DNA of 64,000 nt from Arenibacter algicola (GCF_018860365.1 NZ_JAHKPO010000001.1:248001-312000), one strand, 5' to 3'; positions 8,988-18,702 are shown, numbered from the stretch's first letter. Program-made: numbers and translations. The notes: generated by a model not told the origin, from the letters alone.

Positions 8988-9024
8988 AAAAAAAGCAATA
9001 TTACTTCCGCAATATTGCTTTTTT
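8988..9024. terminator. Terminator between ppa and hppA
   Basis: AAAAAGCAATATT, an eight-base loop ACTTCCGC, then AATATTGCTTTTTT. A 14-bp AT-rich stem flanked by A and T tracts. It separates ppa from hppA, which are read in the same direction. Confidence 0.85.
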
Positions 9025-9044
9025 ACTTTTTAAAAAATTAAGGA

Positions 9045-9575
9045 TTAATACTTTATACTTACATCCTGTTTTGGGACATCGCTATCCTTAAACCTTTGGA
9101 TACATTTTGCGACAATTTCCCTTGCTTCTTGTTGCTCTCCCCATCCACCAACATCGACTTTTTTCTTTTCAAGATCCTTATAAACCTTAAAGAAATGTTC
9201 TATTTCCTTTATTAAATGCGGGTTTAATTCGTTTAAATCATTGATCTTGTTCCAGACTGGATCCGATACGGGCACACAGATCACCTTTTCATCCGGACCT
9301 TTTTCATCGGTCATATGAAATACGCCGATAGGTTTTACCTCCATTACACAACCGGGAAATGTTGCTTCGGTCACCAAAACAAGGACATCCAATGGATCGC
9401 CATCCAATGCTAAGGTTTCTGGGACAAACCCATAATCGGCCGGATACATCATGGATGAAAAAATCATCCTATCGTACCTTATCTTCTTTAGGGCAAAATC
9501 GTATTCATATTTGTTTCTACTACCCTTTGGTATTTCGATCAATACATCGAACGACGTAATATCTTCACTGCTCAT
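9045..9575 (-). CDS. ppa: Soluble inorganic pyrophosphatase, family I
   Basis: Hydrolyses pyrophosphate to two phosphates in the cytosol, pulling biosynthetic reactions forward. The 176 residues match the bacterial family I length. The metal-binding signature DGDPLDVLVL is at about residues 78-87, with IPKGSRNKYEYD near the N-terminus and YPADYGFVPET before the signature. It directly precedes the membrane pyrophosphatase, so the cell has both a heat-wasting and an energy-conserving route for the same substrate side by side. A terminator separates them, so they are not simply co-transcribed. Confidence 0.96.
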   Translation of the reverse strand: MSSEDITSFDVLIEIPKGSRNKYEYDFALKKIRYDRMIFSSMMYPADYGFVPETLALDGDPLDVLVLVTEATFPGCVMEVKPIGVFHMTDEKGPDEKVICVPVSDPVWNKINDLNELNPHLIKEIEHFFKVYKDLEKKKVDVGGWGEQQEAREIVAKCIQRFKDSDVPKQDVSIKY

Positions 9576-9643
9576 ATGGTTATGTTTATTCTTATAATTT
9601 TCTAAAATAACAAATTAATATCAGGTATTGGGCAAAAAGTATA

Positions 9644-12139
9644 TCAGAAGTGAAATCCGAAGGACCCTGTTACCCCAAAAGACCTTGCCCCAGGATTTTC
9701 CAAATAATTGCCCCTAAAGTTAAAATCTATCCTTAAAATCTTCAATATATTCCCTACTCCAACGGAATACTCCCAATAAACCTTATCATTTGGAGCTAAT
9801 AACGGAATGTTTGCCGGGGCGCTCAAGGCCCTATTTTCATCCGAAAGTTCTCCCCAGACTCCTCTTAGTCCAATTATTTCCCTTAGGTTCCATTTTCTCA
9901 TAAAGGGAATCCTGGAAAAAAATCTACCATTAAAATTGTGTTCCAAATGTGCAGAAACATAAGTATCCGTAACAAATTCGTAAAAATCGAGATTTGAGAA
10001 AGTATTGTAAACAGAGAAAAATGTTTGATTTCCGGGAATGGCGTTTAGTAGTCCCAATGGAACCTCCCCATAAGTCTTCCCAATCTCCACGGTACTTAGC
10101 AACCTGCCAAGACCACCTACCTGCCAAGGTTGTGTGTAACTAAACTGAACCTTTTTATAATCGAAATCACTGTCCAGAAAGTTTTTAACTCCATTGGTAT
10201 AGGACAAAAACAAGGTGCTGTAGTTATCGTTCACATCACGCCTTTCCACTCCATTTCCTATGGTTTTCTTTCCTGGAGTATATATAAGAATGGTAGAAAG
10301 GTCAAATTGATTGATTTCCGAAGATATCCCTGTAGGTGACGTAGGATCTATATAATCCAAGCTAAAGGCATTGGGCAAGGCAGAACTGAGTGTCCTGTAA
10401 GACCCTCCTACCCCTATCCTTAAATTGGTGACCGGTTCCAGCTCAAGATTAAAGGTACTAAGATCTATATTGGTAAGTCGGTCATTGGAACCCACAGTAA
10501 ACACCGAAGAGGAGGCTATACTCCTTCCCAAGACATCCGTAGTGGCCGTTAAGCTAATCCCCAATTGTTCAATATCCCTTCGTTTGCCACCTGAAATTAT
10601 AAACCTGGATTTCTTGTCCACCAGCCATTTGCCGGAAATCCCATATTTAAATTTATCATCGCCAAACCCATATGCCAAATAGGCCTGCAATCGCCAAGGA
10701 TCATTTTGTCCAAAATAAGTCCGGGCCCCGGCCCTTAGTCGAACCCCCTCAGCTTCATTATAACCAAAAATACTGTACACATCCCCTAGGTCCAAATTCC
10801 ATTTATCTATTTCTACATACCCGGATCCCAGTATACTCACAATGTTATAGTAGCTTTTAAATTTGGGAACTGTCTTTAGGGTATCCAACAATTTATAAAT
10901 ACCTTTTTCATCAGCATTTAAAGACTCCAATCTATTGGCCTCCCAAAAGTCATCTTCCTTATTCAAGACCAGCGGGTCAAATGGGTCTGTCTTGGCCCTA
11001 TAAAATTCATTGGGTTTTGGCTGATTAAATTTATAATCCCCGTAGACCGTAGTCCTCTTGCCATATACCCCTCTAGAATTTTCCTTTTTATTAAAGCTAA
11101 AATCCGATAGCATATAATCCCGGGTCAAAAGAAAAACCGAATCGTTGACCACATCGAACTCCTGTTCAATATAAATTTCCTTTACCCAGTTAATATTGGC
11201 ACTTTTGGTGACGGCCAAATTTATATTCTTCACCGCGTAGGTAGAATCGTTCACCCAAAAGTCACCTTTAAACGTAAGTTCATTTTTTCGTCTCGGATAA
11301 TAAATAATATTGTAACACCATTTATTATCTATAAAGGCACTATCTGCCAAGACGTAATTATAGGTATCCACACCTGCCTTGGACAATGGACTGGTAAAAC
11401 TCTTGTCGAAAAATTTTAAATAATTATTGTAAATATCGTAATCAGAATAAAGATCGGCAATAAAGGCAATTATAGCCTGATTATTGCTGAAGCCAGAATT
11501 CTTGCTCCCCAAAACATCCTCCTTTACCACTGCCGTCTCATTATTCCCATAGACCTTGGAAAAGGTTTCATTCAAAAAAATGGGCAAATAGGTCTTCCCT
11601 GTTATCCGTGAAGTATCCAAATCGTTAAAAACAAATTCCAACCCCTTAAAAACCCTACTCTTCATAAGGGCACTATCTATAGTATTGAGATCAAACTCTA
11701 CTTTCTCATACTTGTCATACTGATATTGTTTAAACATATGAACCCCGTTCTTACGCTTTTTGGCCCATATTTTTTTGAGTATATCTATCGCCGGATTATT
11801 TTTTTTATCGGTTTTACCAAAATAAACCACCACCTCATCCAACTGTTCGCTGGACTCCGCAAGCACAACATTCATGTTATAGGTAACCTTGGCCGTAAGA
11901 CTTATTTCCTTGGTTTCGTAACCAATAAAAGACACCAATAAAGTAGCATGGGTATTCTCGGATTCCATATAAAACCTACCGTTGTCATTGGTTATGGTAC
12001 CCTCCGAGGAATCCTTGAACAGAACATTGGCAAACGAAACGGGTTCACCGGCCTCATCCACTACAATACCCCCAACCTTGGTCTGGGAAACAGAGTATTG
12101 AACGATAAACAGAAATAAGATTAAAAGGATTCGTGTCAT
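9644..12139 (-). CDS. DUF5686 outer-membrane protein with carboxypeptidase-like domain
   Basis: An 831-residue secreted protein typical of Bacteroidota. The signal peptide (MTRILLILFLFIVQYSVSQ) is followed by a carboxypeptidase regulatory-like domain (VGGIVVDEAGEPVSFANVLF, then LLVSFIGYETKEI) to about residue 105. The remaining region matches the DUF5686 layout: KNNPAIDILKKIWAKKRKNG, then a long beta-rich part that ends in aromatic strands and a terminal Phe (GSFGFHF), as outer-membrane barrels do. The function is unknown. It stands alone, with its own promoter element upstream and no close partner on the same strand. Confidence 0.85.
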   Translation of the reverse strand: MTRILLILFLFIVQYSVSQTKVGGIVVDEAGEPVSFANVLFKDSSEGTITNDNGRFYMESENTHATLLVSFIGYETKEISLTAKVTYNMNVVLAESSEQLDEVVVYFGKTDKKNNPAIDILKKIWAKKRKNGVHMFKQYQYDKYEKVEFDLNTIDSALMKSRVFKGLEFVFNDLDTSRITGKTYLPIFLNETFSKVYGNNETAVVKEDVLGSKNSGFSNNQAIIAFIADLYSDYDIYNNYLKFFDKSFTSPLSKAGVDTYNYVLADSAFIDNKWCYNIIYYPRRKNELTFKGDFWVNDSTYAVKNINLAVTKSANINWVKEIYIEQEFDVVNDSVFLLTRDYMLSDFSFNKKENSRGVYGKRTTVYGDYKFNQPKPNEFYRAKTDPFDPLVLNKEDDFWEANRLESLNADEKGIYKLLDTLKTVPKFKSYYNIVSILGSGYVEIDKWNLDLGDVYSIFGYNEAEGVRLRAGARTYFGQNDPWRLQAYLAYGFGDDKFKYGISGKWLVDKKSRFIISGGKRRDIEQLGISLTATTDVLGRSIASSSVFTVGSNDRLTNIDLSTFNLELEPVTNLRIGVGGSYRTLSSALPNAFSLDYIDPTSPTGISSEINQFDLSTILIYTPGKKTIGNGVERRDVNDNYSTLFLSYTNGVKNFLDSDFDYKKVQFSYTQPWQVGGLGRLLSTVEIGKTYGEVPLGLLNAIPGNQTFFSVYNTFSNLDFYEFVTDTYVSAHLEHNFNGRFFSRIPFMRKWNLREIIGLRGVWGELSDENRALSAPANIPLLAPNDKVYWEYSVGVGNILKILRIDFNFRGNYLENPGARSFGVTGSFGFHF

Positions 12140-12195
12140 TTTCTTATTTAAAAAGACTTCTAATAAAAAAGCACCTTTTCATTCTAGCAAGGAAC

Positions 12196-12203
12196 CAAAC
12201 GTA
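12196..12203 (-). promoter_or_regulatory. -7 promoter element of the DUF5686 gene
   Basis: The minus strand reads TACGTTTG, a full TAnnTTTG match, about 57 bases before the ATG at 12139. Confidence 0.5.
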
Positions 12204-12308
12204 TAGACGTTACCAATAGTCCATACTTACCCTTTTAATTAGATTTATAATATAAAAGCTCCGTCAACCCAAAGCCAACGAAGCCATAACATCATTTTAA
12301 GATCTGTA

Positions 12309-13289
12309 TTATAGTTTGTACAATACTTTCTTTACCGCCTTTACTACATCTTCATGGTTTGGCAACCATTCTGCCAATAGCACTGGGGAATATGGTGCTG
12401 GCGTATCAGCAGTATTGATCTTCACGATCGGAGCATCCAAATAATCGAATGCGTTGGACTGAACATGATAAGTAATCTCAGTAGCCACATTGCCAAAAGG
12501 CCAAGCTTCTTCCAAAATTACCAACCTATTGGTTTTCTTCACCGATTTTAAAACCGCCTCGTAATCCAAAGGCTTAACCGTACGTAAATCAATAATTTCT
12601 ACACTAATATTTTCCTTGGCCAATTCTTCGGCCGCTTTATCCGCTTCCTTAATTATTTTACCAAAAGAAACAATGGTAACATCAGTACCTTCCCTCCTAA
12701 TATCGGCAACACCCAAGGGAATGGTAAAATCTCCCTCCGGCACTTCGCCTTTATCGCCGTACATTTGTTCCGACTCCATAAATATAACCGGGTCATTATC
12801 GCGTATAGACGCTTTTAAAAGTCCCTTGGCATCTTTTGGGTTGGAAGGAACCACTACTTTTAGCCCAGGACAGTTGGCATACCAACTTTCAAAAGCCTGC
12901 GAATGGGTTGCTGCCAATTGACCAGCAGAGGCAGTTGGACCACGGAAAACAATAGGGCAATTAAACTGACCCCCGGACATTTGCCTGATCTTGGCCGCGT
13001 TATTGATGATTTGATCAATCCCTACCAAAGCGAAATTAAAAGTCATGAACTCTATAATAGGCCTATTGCCAATCATAGCCGAACCCACACCTATACCGGC
13101 AAAACCAAGCTCGGATATAGGGGTATCTATTACTCTTTCCGGTCCAAATTCATCCAACATTCCTTTGGAAGCCTTATAGGCCCCGTTGTATTCAGCAACT
13201 TCTTCACCCATTAAATAAATGGACTCGTCCCTCCTCATCTCCTCGGACATTGCCTCCTGTATAGCTTCCCTAAACTGTAGTGTTTTCAT
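12309..13289 (-). CDS. pdhB: Pyruvate dehydrogenase E1 component, beta subunit
   Basis: Beta half of the heterotetrameric E1 that decarboxylates pyruvate with thiamine diphosphate. The 326 residues carry the transketolase-type domain: FREAIQEAMSEEMRRDESIYLMGEEVAEYNGAYKASKGML pieces, with DTPISELGFAGIGVGSAM near residue 55-75. The C-terminal domain (VEIIDLRTVKPLDYEAV) is present. Its partners pdhA and pdhC are about 44 kb away at 57506-60152, so E1 alpha and E1 beta are not in one operon here. It is transcribed divergently from etfB. Confidence 0.95.
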   Translation of the reverse strand: MKTLQFREAIQEAMSEEMRRDESIYLMGEEVAEYNGAYKASKGMLDEFGPERVIDTPISELGFAGIGVGSAMIGNRPIIEFMTFNFALVGIDQIINNAAKIRQMSGGQFNCPIVFRGPTASAGQLAATHSQAFESWYANCPGLKVVVPSNPKDAKGLLKASIRDNDPVIFMESEQMYGDKGEVPEGDFTIPLGVADIRREGTDVTIVSFGKIIKEADKAAEELAKENISVEIIDLRTVKPLDYEAVLKSVKKTNRLVILEEAWPFGNVATEITYHVQSNAFDYLDAPIVKINTADTPAPYSPVLLAEWLPNHEDVVKAVKKVLYKL

Positions 13290-13331
13290 CTTTAAAATGG
13301 AATCTTTATGTTAAAATGCTTAAAGCGCTAG

Positions 13332-13339
13332 CAAAAGTA
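13332..13339 (-). promoter_or_regulatory. -7 promoter element of pdhB
   Basis: The minus strand reads TACTTTTG, a full TAnnTTTG match, 43 bases before the pdhB ATG. Together with the palindrome at 13389-13414 it makes up the divergent control region shared with etfB. Confidence 0.6.
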
Positions 13340-13388
13340 GGAAATAATATATCAAAACTAAGAAGTTAATAATTAAAAATACCTCAAA

Positions 13389-13414
13389 AAAATACTATGC
13401 ATGCATAGTATTTT
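13389..13414. promoter_or_regulatory. 26-bp perfect palindrome, candidate operator before etfB
   Basis: The half-site AAAATACTATGCA (13389-13401) is followed at once by its exact reverse complement. There is no loop, so this looks like a binding site for a dimeric regulator and not a terminator. A near-match to the -7 element, TATCTTAG, lies at 13429-13436, which puts the palindrome over the -33 region of the etfB promoter. It is about 50 bp from the pdhB promoter element. The binding protein is unknown. Confidence 0.55.
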
Positions 13415-13475
13415 AAAAAATTATTGAGTATCTTAGCCACCATTTCTTAATTAATGGTCAACAAAATATTAATAT

Positions 13476-14222
13476 ATGAAAATTTTAGTATGTCTAAGTA
13501 ATGTCCCGGACACTACTTCAAAAATAAACTTCACGGACGGTGACACCAAATTTGACACCAATGGGGTTCAATTTGTAATTAATCCCAATGATGAATTTGG
13601 CCTGACACGCGCCATGTGGTTCAAGGAAAAACAAGGAGCCACTGTACATGTCGCTACTGTTGGCGAGGCAAGCACCGAACCAACCATTAGAAAAGCGCTT
13701 GCCATTGGTGCGGATGAAGCAATACGTGTAAACGCAGTTCCCGTAGACGGCTTTTTTGTAGCCGAACAGTTGGCAGAAATTGTTAAAAACGGAGAATATG
13801 ACCTAGTAATCGCCGGGAGGGAATCCATTGATTACAATGGCGGCATGGTCCCAGGCATTCTAGCCACTTTATTGGGCATGAACTTCGTTAACACCTGTAT
13901 TAGTTTGGATATTGATGGCAACAATGCCACCGCTACAAGAGAGATAGATGGTGGAAAGGAAAAAATAGCCACCACATTGCCATTGGTGATCGGAGGACAA
14001 AAAGGCCTAGTTGCCGAAAGCGACCTAAGAATTCCGAACATGAGGGGAATTATGATGGCGCGCCAGAAAAAACTAAACGTAGTTGAACCCACTTCATCCA
14101 ATAATTTAACGGCCGATGTTAAATTTGAAAAACCCGCTCCAAAAGGCAAAGTAACGTTGGTGGATGCGGATAATATTGACGAATTGATCAATCTATTGCA
14201 CAATGAAGCGAAGGTAATCTAA
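13476..14222 (+). CDS. etfB: Electron transfer flavoprotein, beta subunit
   Basis: With EtfA it carries electrons from acyl-CoA and other dehydrogenases to the quinone pool through ETF:quinone oxidoreductase. The 248-residue protein has the usual beginning MKILVCLSNVPDT, the INPNDEFGLTRA segment and the nucleotide-binding VIAGRESIDYNGG near residue 110. It is followed by etfA after 128 bases on the same strand. The palindrome just upstream suggests regulated expression, as expected for fatty acid or amino acid oxidation. Confidence 0.96.
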   Translation: MKILVCLSNVPDTTSKINFTDGDTKFDTNGVQFVINPNDEFGLTRAMWFKEKQGATVHVATVGEASTEPTIRKALAIGADEAIRVNAVPVDGFFVAEQLAEIVKNGEYDLVIAGRESIDYNGGMVPGILATLLGMNFVNTCISLDIDGNNATATREIDGGKEKIATTLPLVIGGQKGLVAESDLRIPNMRGIMMARQKKLNVVEPTSSNNLTADVKFEKPAPKGKVTLVDADNIDELINLLHNEAKVI

Positions 14223-14350
14223 AAAATCTTCCTTCTACAGCACAGCAACCTAGATAAGCATTATTTTTATCAGTCTAAAAGAAAATAATTTATAGCGCCT
14301 ATTACCATATATCCTTGGAACCGGGCACTTATTAAAAAACCTTAAACTCT

Positions 14351-15319
14351 ATGTCAGTTTTAGTATATACAGAATCCGAAAACGGGAAATTTAAAAAGAA
14401 TGCCCATGAGGTTGCCTCCTACGCCTATGAGGTAGCAAAGCAAATGGGGACAACGGCTACTGCCATTTCTATTAATGCCAGTGATGCCGCAGGCCTGGGG
14501 GACTTTGGAATTTCCAAAGTATTGAATGTTTCCAACGACCAACTAAAGACCTTTAATGCAAAAGCCTTTGCCAACGTAATTGGCCAAGCAGCAGAAAAGG
14601 AATCTGCCAAGGTCATTATTCTTAGTTCCAGTGCGGACACTAAATTCTTAGCGCCAATTTTAACTGCACAGCTAAAGGCCGGTTATGTTCCCAATGTGGT
14701 ATCGGCCCCGGAAAGTACCAGCCCGTTCAAGGTAAAAAGAACTGTTTTTAGCAATAAAGGCTATGCCATTACCGAAATCAGTTCTGAAATCAAAATTGTT
14801 GGTGTTTCCAATAATGCTTTTGGGAGTACGGAAAACAAAACTACTGCAGCGGTCGAAAATTTTGACCCCAGCCTAGGAGACGATTCCTTTACCACCAAAT
14901 CTATAGAAATAGATAAGGTAGTAGGGAAAGCCACTATTGCAGATGCAGATATTGTGGTATCTGGAGGACGTGGACTAAAAGGACCGGAAAACTGGGGAAT
15001 GATTGAAGAATTGGCAGAAGTATTGGGCGCGGCTACAGCTTGTTCCAAACCTGTCTCCGATCTTGGATGGAGACCTCATGGGGAACATGTTGGACAAACC
15101 GGAAAACCGGTTGCCAGTAATTTGTACATTGCCATTGGTATTTCTGGAGCAATCCAACATTTGGCAGGAGTTAGCTCCTCAAAAGTAAAAGTAGTCATCA
15201 ATACCGACCCGGAAGCTCCCTTTTTTAAAGCTGCCGACTATGGTGTAGTAGGCGATGCTTTTGAAGTTGTTCCCAAGCTAATCGAAAAATTAAAGGAATT
15301 TAAGGCACAAAACGCTTAA
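14351..15319 (+). CDS. etfA: Electron transfer flavoprotein, alpha subunit
   Basis: FAD-binding partner of EtfB. The 322 residues end with the typical FAD domain: [14 protein letters not shown] near residue 198, then HVGQTGKPV and [12 protein letters not shown] near residues 252-278, and [11 protein letters not shown]. The 128-base gap from etfB contains no clear terminator, so one transcript is likely. A rho-independent hairpin ends the unit after the stop codon. Confidence 0.96.
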   Translation: MSVLVYTESENGKFKKNAHEVASYAYEVAKQMGTTATAISINASDAAGLGDFGISKVLNVSNDQLKTFNAKAFANVIGQAAEKESAKVIILSSSADTKFLAPILTAQLKAGYVPNVVSAPESTSPFKVKRTVFSNKGYAITEISSEIKIVGVSNNAFGSTENKTTAAVENFDPSLGDDSFTTKSIEIDKVVGKATIADADIVVSGGRGLKGPENWGMIEELAEVLGAATACSKPVSDLGWRPHGEHVGQTGKPVASNLYIAIGISGAIQHLAGVSSSKVKVVINTDPEAPFFKAADYGVVGDAFEVVPKLIEKLKEFKAQNA

Positions 15320-15345
15320 TTTTTGTTAAATTGTGCCCCTTAAAG

Positions 15346-15396
15346 GGCTGCTCAAACATACTTGGCCCGTCCAGTATTTTGAACAGCCTTTTTTAG
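15346..15396 (+). terminator. Terminator after etfA
   Basis: GGCTG-C-TCAAA pairs with TTTGA-A-CAGCC across a loop of about 20 bases, with one C-A mismatch, followed by TTTTTT. It separates etfBA from the nuclease gene that starts at 15410. Confidence 0.75.
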
Positions 15397-15409
15397 TTGA
15401 TAAATTTCT

Positions 15410-16039
15410 ATGAGTTTAGTTAGATTAAAAATAAAGGGGATTTCCTATAGCCAAACGCAAAATGGCGCATATGCCCTTATATTGAATGAAGTTGATGGTG
15501 ACCGTAAACTACCTATAGTTATTGGAGCGTTTGAGGCCCAGTCCATAGCTATTGCCCTTGAGAAGGAGATTAAACCTCCAAGACCACTTACCCATGATCT
15601 GTTTAAAAATTTTGCCGATCGCTTCGATATCGTAATCAAACAGGTCATCATCCACAAATTGGTCGATGGTGTTTTTTATTCCAGTATTATTTGCGAACGC
15701 GATAAAATAGAGGAGATCATAGATGCCAGGACCAGCGATGCCATTGCCCTGGCACTGAGGTTCAACGCACCTATTTTCACCTACAAGACTATATTGGACA
15801 AAGCGGGTATATTCCTTAAATTTTCTTCAAAAGAGAAGGACAAGGAAGATTCTGACGACAGCATTATGGTGGATGAAATTCTTCAGGAAGGAGAAACGGT
15901 AGAAATAAATCCAGGTGCTTCCGACGGGTACAAAGAATTAAGTACGGATGAATTGTATGCCGAGTTGGACAAGGCCGTTGCCAGCGAAGACTATGAAAAG
16001 GCAGCAAAACTCAGGGACGAGATATCCAAACGCAAGTAA
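15410..16039 (+). CDS. Bifunctional nuclease family protein (DUF151 plus UVR motif)
   Basis: A 209-residue cytosolic protein. Residues 1-130 form the DUF151 domain (GISYSQTQNGAYALIL, KLPIVIGAFEAQSIAIALE, RPLTHDLF, ARTSDAIALALR). The C-terminus, about residues 175-209, is a UvrB/UvrC-type coiled helix pair (DELYAELDKAVASEDYEKAA). DUF151 proteins have been reported to have RNase and DNase activity, and the role in this phylum is unclear. A nucleoside transporter gene starts 25 bases past its stop, so the two are probably co-transcribed. Confidence 0.9.
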   Translation: MSLVRLKIKGISYSQTQNGAYALILNEVDGDRKLPIVIGAFEAQSIAIALEKEIKPPRPLTHDLFKNFADRFDIVIKQVIIHKLVDGVFYSSIICERDKIEEIIDARTSDAIALALRFNAPIFTYKTILDKAGIFLKFSSKEKDKEDSDDSIMVDEILQEGETVEINPGASDGYKELSTDELYAELDKAVASEDYEKAAKLRDEISKRK

Positions 16040-16064
16040 CTTAAGCATTAATAAGAATTATTGG

Positions 16065-17525
16065 ATGAGAAATAAGCTTTGGGTTTTATTTATTTTCTGC
16101 TTTATAGCATTTCCATCCTTGGCCCAAGAAATAAGCAACCCAAACTTACTGCAGAATTCACCAGAGATCATCGCCAATCAAGGGGCATCATTTCAAAGTC
16201 TATGGAGGGGAGTTCTTGGAATGATATCGTTGATTTTTATTGCCTACCTCTTTAGCAATAACAAAAAGGCCATTAATTGGAAAACCGCAGGAATCGGACT
16301 CTTTATCCAACTGCTTTTAGCCATCTGTATCCTAATTGGCGAAAAAATAGGTTTTAATGCCTTCGGCTATAGATTCGACCTCAGCTTTGTCTCCAAGATC
16401 TTTGAGATTGGAGGGAAAATTTTTGTGAGTATTCTAGATTTCACAAGGGCAGGCAGCAAATTCCTGTTTGAAGGGCTGGTGGTGGACATGGATACCTTCG
16501 GATTTATTTTTGCATTTCAGGTCCTACCCACTATTATTTTCTTTTCGGCATTGACATCGGTTTTGTTCTATTTGGGCATCATTCAAAAAGTAGTACAGGC
16601 ATTGGCCTGGTTACTGACCAAATCCCTCGGAATTTCCGGTGCTGAAAGTTTAAGCGTAACAGGGAATATATTTTTAGGTCAAACAGAAGCTCCTTTGCTA
16701 ATAAAGGCCTATTTGGAAAAAATGACCCGATCGGAAATGCTTTTGGTGATGATCGGAGGCATGGCAACCGTTGCTGGGGCCGTTTTAGCGGCCTATATTG
16801 GTTTTTTAGGGGGAGACGACCCAATCCTTAGGTTACAGTTCGCAAAACACCTCCTGGCCGCATCGGTAATGGCAGCTCCGGGAGCCATTGTTATCTCTAA
16901 AATTCTTTATCCTCAAACCGAAGCCATTAATACAGACGTACATGTTTCCAATGAAAAAATTGGTTCCAATATTCTGGATTCCATTTCCAACGGAACTACA
17001 GAAGGCCTAAAATTAGCCGTAAACGTTGGCGCCATGTTGTTGGTATTTGTAGCCTTTATTGCGATGATAAATGGCATTTTAAATTGGACAGGCGATATTA
17101 CAGATCTAAACTCATGGATTGCACTAAATTCACCTTACGAGAATTTTTCCTTGGAAGCCATACTCGGAACTATTTTTGCCCCGCTCATGTGGCTAATAGG
17201 AGTGGATTCTGTGGACATTATGCTTATGGGACAGCTTTTGGGCATTAAATTGGCCGCCAGTGAATTTATTGGATATATACAATTGGCCGAACTAAAAAAT
17301 ATTGCCAGCAGCACCCATTTCACCTATAACAAATCCGTAATAATGGCTACTTATATGTTATGTGGATTTGCCAATTTTGCCTCTATTGGCATTCAGATCG
17401 GAGGCATAGGTTCCTTGGCTCCCGGACAAAGAAAAACATTGTCGGAATTTGGAATGAAAGCTGTTTTGGGCGGATCTATCGCCTCTTTGCTTTCGGCTAC
17501 CATTGCCGGAATGATTTTGGGGTAA
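16065..17525 (+). CDS. Concentrative nucleoside transporter, NupC/CNT family
   Basis: Imports nucleosides with a cation gradient across the inner membrane. The 486-residue protein has an N-terminal hydrophobic segment ending SLAQ, a short polar stretch, then multiple membrane helices. Family marks include NIFLGQTEAPLLIKAYL near residue 200 and the C-terminal GFANFASIGIQIGGIGSLAPGQR. In-frame codons reach back to 15948 but overlap the nuclease gene, so the ATG at 16065 that starts the hydrophobic segment is chosen. Substrate range (pyrimidine or broad) cannot be read. It fits with thyA downstream and dNK and cdd elsewhere in the window as a salvage set. Confidence 0.93.
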   Translation: MRNKLWVLFIFCFIAFPSLAQEISNPNLLQNSPEIIANQGASFQSLWRGVLGMISLIFIAYLFSNNKKAINWKTAGIGLFIQLLLAICILIGEKIGFNAFGYRFDLSFVSKIFEIGGKIFVSILDFTRAGSKFLFEGLVVDMDTFGFIFAFQVLPTIIFFSALTSVLFYLGIIQKVVQALAWLLTKSLGISGAESLSVTGNIFLGQTEAPLLIKAYLEKMTRSEMLLVMIGGMATVAGAVLAAYIGFLGGDDPILRLQFAKHLLAASVMAAPGAIVISKILYPQTEAINTDVHVSNEKIGSNILDSISNGTTEGLKLAVNVGAMLLVFVAFIAMINGILNWTGDITDLNSWIALNSPYENFSLEAILGTIFAPLMWLIGVDSVDIMLMGQLLGIKLAASEFIGYIQLAELKNIASSTHFTYNKSVIMATYMLCGFANFASIGIQIGGIGSLAPGQRKTLSEFGMKAVLGGSIASLLSATIAGMILG

Positions 17526-17631
17526 CCACCCCCATATATTTCAAAAAAAATTACCCTCTAAGGAAGCATTCCCCTTCAATCCCCGTTAATAAAATTTAAT
17601 AACTTAAAACGTTTCCCAATCCTACCAAAGG

Positions 17632-17639
17632 TAGTTTTG
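17632..17639 (+). promoter_or_regulatory. -7 promoter element of thyA
   Basis: TAGTTTTG matches TAnnTTTG in full and lies 83 bases before the thyA ATG, giving a leader of about 75 bases. No TTG at -33 spacing was seen. Confidence 0.55.
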
Positions 17640-17722
17640 CCTAATTTCGCTACACAATTTTTTTTTGGATATAAATCTAAAATACGTTCCCCACATTTTG
17701 GAGAACACACAGGCTAAAGCTT

Positions 17723-18547
17723 ATGAAACAGTACCACGACTTACTAAAACATGTATTGGAAAATGGAACCCAAAAGGGCGATAGGACCGGTACAGGTACC
17801 AAAAGTGTTTTTGGATATCAAATGCGTTTTGACCTTGCCGAAGGATTCCCCATGGTAACCACAAAAAAACTCCATTTAAAATCCATTGTCCATGAATTGC
17901 TTTGGTTCTTGAAAGGGGAAACCAATATTAGCTATTTGCAGGAAAATGGGGTACGCATATGGAACGAATGGGCCGATGAAAATGGGGATTTGGGTCCTGT
18001 TTATGGATATCAGTGGCGCAATTGGAATGGCGACGAGATAGATCAAATAAAAGAAGTTGTAAACGCCCTCAAAACCAACCCTAACAGTCGCCGTATGCTG
18101 GTTTCCGCATGGAACCCAAGTGTACTTCCAGATACCTCATTATCGTTTTCGGAAAATGTAGCCAACGGAAAAGCCGCGTTGCCGCCTTGCCATGCATTTT
18201 TTCAGTTCTATGTTGCCGATGGTAAATTGTCCTGTCAATTATATCAAAGAAGTGCCGATATATTTTTGGGCGTCCCCTTTAATATAGCATCCTATGCCCT
18301 ATTTACCCTTATGATGGCACAGGTTTGCGGATTGCAACCAGGTGAATTCATTCACACCTTTGGCGACGCACATATCTACAACAACCATTTTGAACAAGTT
18401 GAATTGCAATTGAGCAGAAAGCCAAAACCCTTGCCAAAAATGGTCCTGAATCCTGAGGTAAAAGATATATTCGAGTTTACTTTCGAAGATTTTAGTCTGT
18501 TGGATTATGATCCACACCCACATATTAAAGGAATTGTGGCAGTTTAG
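17723..18547 (+). CDS. thyA: Thymidylate synthase
   Basis: Methylates dUMP to dTMP with methylenetetrahydrofolate, giving dihydrofolate that FolA recycles. The 274 residues contain the [11 protein letters not shown] start, the catalytic PPCHAFFQF with Cys156, [20 protein letters not shown] and [13 protein letters not shown] short insertion before the catalytic cysteine (about 136-150, [14 protein letters not shown]) makes it a little longer than the E. coli enzyme. folA lies about 2.2 kb downstream on the same strand, with two leftward genes in between. Confidence 0.98.
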   Translation: MKQYHDLLKHVLENGTQKGDRTGTGTKSVFGYQMRFDLAEGFPMVTTKKLHLKSIVHELLWFLKGETNISYLQENGVRIWNEWADENGDLGPVYGYQWRNWNGDEIDQIKEVVNALKTNPNSRRMLVSAWNPSVLPDTSLSFSENVANGKAALPPCHAFFQFYVADGKLSCQLYQRSADIFLGVPFNIASYALFTLMMAQVCGLQPGEFIHTFGDAHIYNNHFEQVELQLSRKPKPLPKMVLNPEVKDIFEFTFEDFSLLDYDPHPHIKGIVAV

Positions 18548-18702
18548 CCAAGTACGGAAGAGCTGTACAAGGAAGCACAAACTATTAAGGATCTATAGTT
18601 GCCGATTAAAACAACGGCCATTATTATAGACCTTAAACATGACTATAAATCCAACTTTACTTTTAGTATTCTGTTTAATAGGAAGAGAGAATACCTTAAT
18701 AA

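Noticed and set aside
8988-9024. Possible small RNA or attenuator between ppa and hppA
   Set aside because: The hairpin has A and T tracts typical of a simple bidirectional terminator and no further structure.
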